From: Pseudomonas fluorescens
GTDB taxonomy: Bacteria; Pseudomonadota; Gammaproteobacteria; Pseudomonadales; Pseudomonadaceae
Assembly: GCF_018614775.1 (NCBI RefSeq)
Contig: NZ_JAGGOF010000097.1
Span: 34,908-98,907, forward strand
Length of the DNA stretch: 64,000 nt
Direction of reading: 5' to 3'
In this document: positions 57,805-64,000 of the stretch, piece after piece
Numbering within the stretch: position 1 is the first letter of the stretch
Layout of the letters: each line of letters starts with the position of its first letter
Notes under the pieces: model-generated
Seen by the model: only the letters and a program-made list of their open reading frames with translations
What the model was told of the DNA's origin: nothing
Database searches by the model: none
Made by a program: the position numbers and the translations under genes

Positions 57805-59415
57805 TCAAGACCGGTCCTGATGCCTCGGCCAACTCAAGCTGAAACACGCTCCGCCCAGGCTCTTGCTCTTGCCGATCAATGCCCGGCCGTCGTGCCAGTG
57901 GATGATCCGCCGCACGATTGAGAGCCCCAGCCCATGCCCGCCCGAGGCGCGGGCGCGGCTGTCGTCCAGGCGCAGGAACGGCTTGAAGATCCGCTCCCAG
58001 GCCGCTTCCGGCACACCGGGGCCGTCGTCCTCCACGTCCACCCGGCAACGCAACTGGCCCACCTGGTAGCTGACGGTGACCTGCGAGCTGGCATGGCGCA
58101 TGGCGTTGCCCACCAGGTTCTGCAAGGCCCGGTGCAGGAAACGCGGCTCGGCCTCGACCCAGGCGCCGTCGCAGTCGGCCGCCGACAGGCACAGGCCGCG
58201 CTCGACCGTGATACCGGCCCGCAGCGGGCCCAGTTCATCGATCACTTGATTGACCAGCGCATCCAGGTCCACCCGCTGGAAATTCAGCGCCGGTGAGCCC
58301 TGCTCCAGCCGCGCGTAGGTGAGCATCTCGTCCACCAGCCGATCCAGGTCCTCGATGTCGTGGTCCATGCCCGCCAGGTACTTGTCCCGGGCCTGGGGCG
58401 TGGTGGCGCTGCCGAGCATTTCCAGGCCGAAACGCAGCCGCGCCACCGGGGTGCGCAACTCATGGGACACCGCCCGCACCAGCTCACGCTGGATCGCCAG
58501 CAACTGCTGCAAGTGCTCGGCCATGCCGTTGAACGCAGCGGCCAGCCGTCCTATCGAGTCGGCGCCACGGGCCGGCACCCGGGTTTCCAGGCTGCCCTGG
58601 GCGATTTGCGTGGCGGCCGATTCGAGGCCACGCAAGCGCCGCTCCAACTGGCGCACCAACAGATAAACGATCAGGCCAATCAGGCTCAACCCCAGCGCCG
58701 CAATCAGCACCAGCCACTCCGGCGGATAGGGATTCATCTGGTACAGCGGGCCGATTTCCAGTACCCACGGCGTACCGACCATACCGGCGAACACCCGGAT
58801 CGAGTCGCCGCCCTTGCCCAACGCCATCACCGTATCGCCCTCGGACACCCGGCGGCGCTGGTCGTCGTCCATGTCCGCCTGCTCGGCGGTCATGAGCCGC
58901 AAATCAAAACCGAAACCTTTTTCTTCCTTGAGCTGCGCGAGCCGCCGGGGTTGCTCGCCCACCGGGTAGCGCACCAGTTCATCGGCCAGCAGGTAGATGG
59001 TCGCCCGAGCCAATTGCTCGCTGATCTGCTGGACTTCCCCCACCAGCATCAGTTGCTCGCCATCACTGACCAGCCGATAGACCTTCGCCGCATGGGGCCC
59101 AGTCTGCTCGACCAAGGCCTGGCCGCGCAGCACGCGCGTGCGCTGCCCCAGGTCCAGATGGGTCTGGGTGAACGTTTGCAACTTCAGGGGGATGCCCAGC
59201 AGGCGCTCCCACACCAGCAGCGCCCGACGCCGTTCGGTGTCGTTCATCGGCCGCAGATTGTCGGCCATCAACGAAAACGTGCCGTGGGCCAGGCGCTCGC
59301 GGTATTGCTCGCTGCGGGTCTGGTTCAGCAGGTGCAGGGCCAGCACGCCGAGCACCGCTACCAGCACCAGCGCCGCACACATGCCGCCGTAGATACGCAG
59401 GAAGATCGAGTTCAC
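57805..59415 (-). CDS. Sensor histidine kinase, RstB-like, 536 aa
   Basis: Two helices flank a large periplasmic domain of about 240 residues: TM1 IFLRIYGGMCAALVLVAVLGVLALHLL and TM2 WLVLIAALGLSLIGLIVYLLV. A HAMP domain (RGLESAATQIAQGSLETRVPARGADSIGRLAAAFNGM) precedes the His box VRAVSHELRTPVARLRF (His318) and ATPase motifs NLVGNAMRHAS, VEDDGPGVP and GGHGLGLSIVRRI. It overlaps its regulator by 4 bases. The gene order (regulator-sensor beside nrdA) matches PA1157-PA1158 of P. aeruginosa. Its signal is unknown. Confidence 0.88.
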   Translation of the reverse strand: MNSIFLRIYGGMCAALVLVAVLGVLALHLLNQTRSEQYRERLAHGTFSLMADNLRPMNDTERRRALLVWERLLGIPLKLQTFTQTHLDLGQRTRVLRGQALVEQTGPHAAKVYRLVSDGEQLMLVGEVQQISEQLARATIYLLADELVRYPVGEQPRRLAQLKEEKGFGFDLRLMTAEQADMDDDQRRRVSEGDTVMALGKGGDSIRVFAGMVGTPWVLEIGPLYQMNPYPPEWLVLIAALGLSLIGLIVYLLVRQLERRLRGLESAATQIAQGSLETRVPARGADSIGRLAAAFNGMAEHLQQLLAIQRELVRAVSHELRTPVARLRFGLEMLGSATTPQARDKYLAGMDHDIEDLDRLVDEMLTYARLEQGSPALNFQRVDLDALVNQVIDELGPLRAGITVERGLCLSAADCDGAWVEAEPRFLHRALQNLVGNAMRHASSQVTVSYQVGQLRCRVDVEDDGPGVPEAAWERIFKPFLRLDDSRARASGGHGLGLSIVRRIIHWHDGRALIGKSKSLGGACFSLSWPRHQDRS

Positions 59416-60134
59416 GATGCCGGGTCTACGCAGGCTTCAGGCACGAACAGGTAGCCTTTGCTGCGCACGGTCTTGATCAGCCGCGGATGGTCCGGGTCGT
59501 CGCCGATCTTGGGGCGGATGCGCGAGATGCGCACGTCGATGGAGCGGTCCTGGCCGTCGTAACCGATGCCGCGCAGGGCGGTGAAGATTTCTTCCCGGGA
59601 CAGGATGCGCCCGGCGTTCGACACCAGCAGCCAGAGCAGATCGAATTCGGCGCTGGTCAGCTCGATGCCGTTGCCCTGCAACCAGGCCTCGCGCAGCGCG
59701 TTGTCCACCACCAGCGGGCCGAATTGCAGGCGCCGCGGCTTTTGTGGGGAGGACGGCTCCGGCTCGCTGCGGCGTAGCAGGGCCTGGATACGCGCCAGCA
59801 ACAGGCGCGGCCGGACCGGCTTGCAGACGTAATCGTCGGCGCCCAGGTCCAGGCCCTGGATCTGATCGGTATCGTCGGTGCGGGCGGTGAGCATCAGGAT
59901 CGGCCCGTCGTACTGCGTGCGCACCTTGCGGCAGATGCTCAGGCCGTCTTCGCCGGGCAGCATCAGGTCGAGGACCACCAGGTCCGGTTGTTCGGCAATG
60001 ATCCGCGCCGCCGCCACCGCGCCATCGCCCTCGATGGCGACGCGCAACCCGTTGCTTTCAAGGTACTCACGGGTCAGCTCGGCCAGACGCTGGTCATCCT
60101 CGACGATCAATACCTGCCAGGCTTCTTGTTCCAC
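59412..60134 (-). CDS. Response regulator, RstA-like (OmpR family), 240 aa
   Basis: Receiver with VLIVEDDQRLAEL and Asp56 in PDLVVLDLMLPGEDG; winged helix LTSAEFDLLWLLVSNAGRILSREEIFTALRGIGYDGQDRSIDVRISRIRPKIGDD. The GTG at 60134 (VEQEAWQVLIVEDD) gives the usual length, whereas the open frame to 60176 adds unsupported residues. It is coupled to the kinase by a 4-base overlap. Targets are unknown; E. coli RstA responds to Mg2+/acid through PhoP, but I see no PhoP-like box here. Confidence 0.88.
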   Translation of the reverse strand: MEQEAWQVLIVEDDQRLAELTREYLESNGLRVAIEGDGAVAAARIIAEQPDLVVLDLMLPGEDGLSICRKVRTQYDGPILMLTARTDDTDQIQGLDLGADDYVCKPVRPRLLLARIQALLRRSEPEPSSPQKPRRLQFGPLVVDNALREAWLQGNGIELTSAEFDLLWLLVSNAGRILSREEIFTALRGIGYDGQDRSIDVRISRIRPKIGDDPDHPRLIKTVRSKGYLFVPEACVDPAS

Positions 60135-60204
60135 TGGGGGGCCTCTTATGGTGAATACCTGATGAAGGAGAAGCACACCGCCAGATCCACTGACAGGACA
60201 CAGC

Positions 60205-60299
60205 CCCTGTGGGAGCGAGCCTGCTCGCGATAGCGGTGGGTCATCTGGGATGAGGGGGACTGCGCCGCCGTCTTCGCGAGCAGGCTCGCTCCCACAGGG
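60205..60299. repeat. REP pair (inverted)
   Basis: CCCTGTGGGAGCGAGCCTGC (from 60205) and its complement (to 60299). It lies in the 851-base stretch upstream of nrdA, between the divergent rstA-like gene and the nrdA regulatory sites. Confidence 0.92.
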
Positions 60300-60549
60300 A
60301 ATCCCATTTTTCTGTCACGTTTAAGATGAATACTCACTCCCACACACCGGCCGATTGTATAAACGCCGCCCCCGAAGAAAACAAGCCGGTAAATGCGTTC
60401 GGTCAGGTGGGTTTTGTGTGGTAACGTCCGCGCCCGCAAAAACCATCGGGCTGTTTTTCAGGCGCTGAAAACGATGAAAAAACCCTCGCTCCAGCTAGGT
60501 CGCGGCCTACAGAGGAGTTCCACGTTTCGCACACAAATTACGCACAGGC

Positions 60550-60558
60550 TTATCCACA
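60550..60558 (+). promoter_or_regulatory. DnaA box upstream of nrdA
   Basis: TTATCCACA is a perfect match to the DnaA-ATP box. It lies 28 bases before the first NrdR box. DnaA is known to control nrdAB in E. coli, so a similar role is plausible. Confidence 0.65.
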
Positions 60559-60585
60559 GGTAGTACGTTGCATTCATCCCCTAAA

Positions 60586-60632
60586 ACGCATTATCTTGTA
60601 GCCCGCCGCGAAAAAAACCCTACATGTAGGGT
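60586..60632 (+). promoter_or_regulatory. Two NrdR boxes upstream of nrdA
   Basis: ACGCATTATCTTGTAG (60586-60601) and ACCCTACATGTAGGGT (60617-60632) match the acaCwAtATaTwGwgt consensus at 9/10 and all of the strongly conserved positions. Their starts are 31 bases apart, about three helical turns, the spacing known for NrdR repression. The rest of the gap to 60985 shows no further site I can support. Confidence 0.8.
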
Positions 60633-60985
60633 TTCAGGCCAAAAACCACACACTAGTTGGACAGAGAATTCAAGCGCTTTTCTTGCTTCTGTCCAACTGA
60701 AATAGCGCTTTTCCCCAAGCCCAGACCGCCCTTGCGGATGGCGACTGTTTCGAGGTCGAAAACGACCGAAACGGTACGGGTGTTGCAGTCCAATGCTGCT
60801 ACTCGGCAATCCGGTTTCGAGCCTCGGCTCGCAGCCTAGAAACTTCGGATGGAAGCGGCGCCAGGCGCCTGTTTCCTACTGTCCCGAAGTTGTTATACCC
60901 GGCGACAGCCGGTTGTAGTGCTTCAGGACGGAACGGTGGGCACCGTAATGGCGCCCAAACAAACATAGAGAATGTGGAGACACCC

Positions 60986-63877
60986 ATGCACACCGACACA
61001 ACTCGCGAGAACCCGCAGGGCACCGCGCCGCTGGCCGCCGATTCGAGCCCGGATCTGGCCGCCACCGCGCCGGGCCAACTGCGTGTGATCAAGCGTAACG
61101 GCACTGTCGTTGCCTACACCGACGACAAGATCACCGTCGCCATCACCAAGGCGTTCCTTGCAGTTGAAGGTGGCACTGCTGCCGCTTCGTCACGAATCCA
61201 CGACACCGTGGCGCGCCTGACCGAACAGGTCACCGCGACCTTCAAGCGTCGCATGCCGTCGGGCGGCACCATCCACATCGAAGAAATCCAGGACCAGGTC
61301 GAACTGGCCCTGATGCGTGCCGGCGAGCAAAAAGTCGCCCGCGACTACGTGATCTACCGAGACTCCCGCGCCAAGGAACGCGCTATCCGCACCCCTGCCG
61401 ACGCACCGGTCCAGGCTCACCCTTCCATCCGCGTCGCTCGCGCCGACGGCAGCCTGGCGCCGCTGGACATGGGCCGCCTGAACACCATCGTCACCGAAGC
61501 GTGCGAAGGCCTGGAAGAAGTCGACGGCGACCTGATCCAGCGCGAAACCCTGAAGAACCTCTACGACGGCGTCGCCCTCAAGGACGTCAACACCGCCCTG
61601 GTCATGACCGCGCGGACCCTGGTAGAGCGCGAGCCGAACTACTCCTTCGTGACCGCCCGCCTGCTGATGGACACCCTGCGTGCCGAAGGCCTGAGCTTCC
61701 TGGAAGTTGCCGAGAGCGCGACCCACCACGAAATGGTCGACCTGTACGCCAAGGCGTTGCCGGCCTACGTTGCCAAGGGCATCGAATTCGAATTGCTGAA
61801 CCCGGTCCTGGCCACGTTCGACCTGGAAAAACTCGGCAAGGCGATCAACCACGAGCGTGACCAGCAGTTCACCTACCTGGGCCTGCAAACCCTGTACGAC
61901 CGTTACTTCATCCACAAGGACGGTATCCGCTTCGAACTGCCGCAGATCTTCTTCATGCGCGTGGCCATGGGCCTGGCGATCGAAGAGAAGCACAAAGAAG
62001 ACCGTGCCATCGAGTTCTACAACCTGTTGTCGTCCTTCGACTACATGGCCTCGACCCCGACCCTGTTCAACGCCGGCACCCTGCGTCCGCAGCTGTCCAG
62101 TTGCTACCTGACCACCGTTCCGGATGACCTGTCGGGCATCTACGGCGCCATCCACGACAACGCCATGCTGTCGAAATTTGCCGGCGGCCTGGGCAACGAC
62201 TGGACCCCGGTTCGCGCATTGGGCTCGTACATCAAGGGCACCAACGGCAAATCCCAGGGCGTCGTGCCGTTCCTCAAAGTGGTCAACGACACCGCCGTGG
62301 CGGTCAACCAGGGCGGCAAGCGCAAGGGCGCGGTCTGTGCCTACCTGGAAACCTGGCACATGGACATCGAAGAGTTCATCGAGCTGCGCAAGAACACCGG
62401 TGATGACCGTCGTCGTACCCACGACATGAACACCGCCAACTGGATCCCTGACCTGTTCATGAAGCGCGTCTTCGATGACGGCAAGTGGACCCTGTTCTCG
62501 CCATCCGAAGTCCCGGACCTGCACGACCTGACCGGCAAGGCCTTCGAAGAGCGCTACGAGTACTACGAAGCCCTGACCGAGTACAACAAGATCAAGCTGT
62601 TCAAAGTCGTCCAGGCCAAAGACCTGTGGCGCAAGATGCTCTCGATGCTGTTCGAGACCGGCCACCCATGGCTGACCTTCAAGGACCCGTGCAACCTGCG
62701 CAGCCCGCAGCAGCACGTGGGCGTGGTCCACAGCTCGAACCTGTGCACCGAGATCACCCTGAACACCAACAAGGACGAGATCGCCGTCTGCAACCTGGGC
62801 TCGATCAACCTGCCGAACCACATCGTCGATGGCAAGCTGGACACCACCAAGCTGCAACGCACCGTGAACACCGCCGTGCGCATGCTCGACAACGTGATCG
62901 ACATCAACTACTACTCGGTGCCGCAGGCGAAGAACTCCAACTTCAAGCACCGTCCGGTCGGCCTGGGCATCATGGGCTTCCAGGACGCGCTGTACCTGCA
63001 GCACATCCCGTACGGTTCGGACGCTGCGGTCGAATTCGCCGACAAGTCCATGGAAGCGGTCAGCTACTACGCGATCCAGGCTTCCTGCGACCTGGCCGAC
63101 GAGCGCGGCGCCTACGAGACGTTCCAGGGTTCGCTGTGGTCCAAGGGCGTCCTGCCACTGGATTCGCAACAGATCCTGATCGCCCAACGCGGCCAGAAGT
63201 ACATCGATGTCGACCTGAACGAATCCCTGGACTGGGCACCGGTTCGCGCCCGTGTGCAGAAAGGCATCCGTAACTCGAACATCATGGCCATCGCACCGAC
63301 CGCCACCATCGCCAACATCACCGGCGTGTCGCAGTCGATCGAACCGACCTACCAGAACCTCTACGTGAAATCGAACCTGTCCGGCGAATTCACCGTGATC
63401 AACCCGTACCTGGTTCGCGACCTCAAGGCCCGCGGCCTGTGGGACTCGGTCATGATCAACGACCTGAAGTACTACGACGGTTCGGTGCAGCAGATCGAGC
63501 GCATTCCGCAAGAACTCAAGGCGCTCTACGCCACCGCGTTCGAAGTGGACACCAAGTGGATCGTCGACGCGGCCAGCCGTCGCCAGAAGTGGATCGACCA
63601 GGCTCAGTCGCTGAACCTGTACATCGCCGGCGCCTCGGGCAAGAAACTCGACGTGACCTACCGCATGGCTTGGTACCGTGGCCTGAAAACCACCTACTAC
63701 CTCCGCGCCCTGGCCGCCACCAGCACCGAGAAGTCGACCATCAACACCGGCAAGCTGAACGCTGTTTCCAGCGGCGGCAACCACGGTGACGACTCGGTCC
63801 TGGCTGCTCCAGCCGGACCTGCGCCAGTGCCAAAGGCCTGCGCGATCGACGAGCCGGATTGCGAAGCTTGCCAATAA
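60986..63877 (+). CDS. nrdA: Class Ia ribonucleoside-diphosphate reductase, alpha subunit, 963 aa
   Basis: Makes deoxyribonucleoside diphosphates; partner NrdB should lie beyond the window. Two ATP-cone domains are visible (RVIKRNGTVVAYTDDKITVAITKAFLAV and SIRVARADGSLAPLDMGRLNTIVTEACEGLEEVDGDLI), as in P. aeruginosa NrdA. The catalytic core has LSSCYLTTVPDD, the thiyl site SSNLCTEITLNT and EIAVCNLGSINLP. The C-terminal redox pair is in DEPDCEACQ. GGAG precedes the ATG at 60986; the frame to 60890 lacks a ribosome site. Regulation by NrdR and DnaA is suggested by sites upstream. Confidence 0.97.
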   Translation: MHTDTTRENPQGTAPLAADSSPDLAATAPGQLRVIKRNGTVVAYTDDKITVAITKAFLAVEGGTAAASSRIHDTVARLTEQVTATFKRRMPSGGTIHIEEIQDQVELALMRAGEQKVARDYVIYRDSRAKERAIRTPADAPVQAHPSIRVARADGSLAPLDMGRLNTIVTEACEGLEEVDGDLIQRETLKNLYDGVALKDVNTALVMTARTLVEREPNYSFVTARLLMDTLRAEGLSFLEVAESATHHEMVDLYAKALPAYVAKGIEFELLNPVLATFDLEKLGKAINHERDQQFTYLGLQTLYDRYFIHKDGIRFELPQIFFMRVAMGLAIEEKHKEDRAIEFYNLLSSFDYMASTPTLFNAGTLRPQLSSCYLTTVPDDLSGIYGAIHDNAMLSKFAGGLGNDWTPVRALGSYIKGTNGKSQGVVPFLKVVNDTAVAVNQGGKRKGAVCAYLETWHMDIEEFIELRKNTGDDRRRTHDMNTANWIPDLFMKRVFDDGKWTLFSPSEVPDLHDLTGKAFEERYEYYEALTEYNKIKLFKVVQAKDLWRKMLSMLFETGHPWLTFKDPCNLRSPQQHVGVVHSSNLCTEITLNTNKDEIAVCNLGSINLPNHIVDGKLDTTKLQRTVNTAVRMLDNVIDINYYSVPQAKNSNFKHRPVGLGIMGFQDALYLQHIPYGSDAAVEFADKSMEAVSYYAIQASCDLADERGAYETFQGSLWSKGVLPLDSQQILIAQRGQKYIDVDLNESLDWAPVRARVQKGIRNSNIMAIAPTATIANITGVSQSIEPTYQNLYVKSNLSGEFTVINPYLVRDLKARGLWDSVMINDLKYYDGSVQQIERIPQELKALYATAFEVDTKWIVDAASRRQKWIDQAQSLNLYIAGASGKKLDVTYRMAWYRGLKTTYYLRALAATSTEKSTINTGKLNAVSSGGNHGDDSVLAAPAGPAPVPKACAIDEPDCEACQ

Positions 63878-63913
63878 GCTGAGCGGGCGAGCGCTGAGAA
63901 GCGCCTGCTGAAA

Positions 63914-63955
63914 GAACCCCCCGATAGACCGCTGGTTTATCGGGGGTTTTCTTTT
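63914..63955 (+). terminator. Rho-independent terminator after nrdA
   Basis: AACCCCCCGATA and TATCGGGGGTT pair around a loop and are followed by TTCTTTT. It lies 38 bases after the nrdA stop, so nrdB, if downstream, would rely on read-through or its own promoter. Confidence 0.88.
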
Positions 63956-63986
63956 GCCTGGAAAAAAGTCGACGCCTGGACTGGCC

Positions 63987-64000
63987 CCATCGCGAGCAGG
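63987..64000. repeat. REP element cut by the window end
   Basis: CCATCGCGAGCAGG at the edge is the left end of the usual REP sequence, suggesting another REP (pair) downstream of the nrdA terminator. Confidence 0.7.

Noticed and set aside
61190..63874. 894-codon open frame on the minus strand opposite nrdA
   Set aside because: It mirrors nrdA codon structure; the GC-rich third positions of a highly expressed gene leave the opposite strand without stops. No ribosome site or known domain is present.

Overview
The window is a chromosomal segment from a Pseudomonas of the fluorescens group. The evidence is high GC, gene orders matching known P. aeruginosa blocks (gacS-cysM-rlmD-relA-mazG, purM-purN-hda, arsC-wrbA-DUF2069, oprH-phoP-phoQ, nrdA) and many Pseudomonas REP palindromes (core GGGAGCGAGCCTGCTCGCGA). 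No tRNA, rRNA, CRISPR array, prophage or insertion sequence was found.

Layout. 1-10.5 kb is an accessory block: the 3' part of a large RHS/YD-repeat protein (Tc toxin C-component type), two related proteins built of Ig-like beta-sandwich modules, and between them a pertactin-like autotransporter. It contains no REP elements, unlike the rest. 10.56-19.9 kb is a ten-gene cobalamin cluster on the minus strand (cobO-cobB-bluB-cbiB-cobD-cobQ-cobU-cobT-cobC-cobS), headed by a cobalamin riboswitch and mostly coupled by 4-base stop/start overlaps. 20-26.6 kb holds an unknown protein, a sorbosone-dehydrogenase-type lipoprotein, two NlpC/P60 lipoproteins, hda, an AI-2E family permease and a DUF2066 protein. 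27-29.5 kb is purM-purN plus a DUF3108 protein. 29.5-30.7 kb is a small AT-richer patch with a lipoprotein and a small unknown protein. 30.8-43.2 kb runs DUF2058, mazG, relA, rlmD, cysM, a PirRS-like two-component pair, gacS and ldhA. 43.4-49.5 kb holds small housekeeping genes (META lipoprotein, TlpA-like thioredoxin, arsC, wrbA, DUF2069, a glycosylase, ttcA, Yip1, SprT). 49.6-60.1 kb holds a CoA transferase, dctA, an AraC regulator, oprH-phoP-phoQ, a broken dienelactone hydrolase, a phosphopantetheinyl transferase and an RstAB-like pair. The window ends with nrdA.

Regulation visible in the DNA: a B12 riboswitch before cobO; a -24/-12 promoter with three phased upstream sites before dctA; four 11-bp-phased PhoP half-sites before oprH; two NrdR boxes 31 bp apart plus a DnaA box before nrdA; and an undescribed palindromic leader element (ACCTGTCAACTNTGACAGT) upstream of two unrelated accessory genes 20 kb apart. 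GacS, RelA, PhoPQ and two further two-component pairs make the region rich in global signalling.

Most unusual points: the shared palindromic leader; a REP pair that now encodes the C-terminus of CobB while keeping its stop/start coupling to bluB; the RHS/autotransporter/Ig-module locus; and the deletion-scarred hydrolase next to oprH. All family calls come from reading the sequence; no database search was run.
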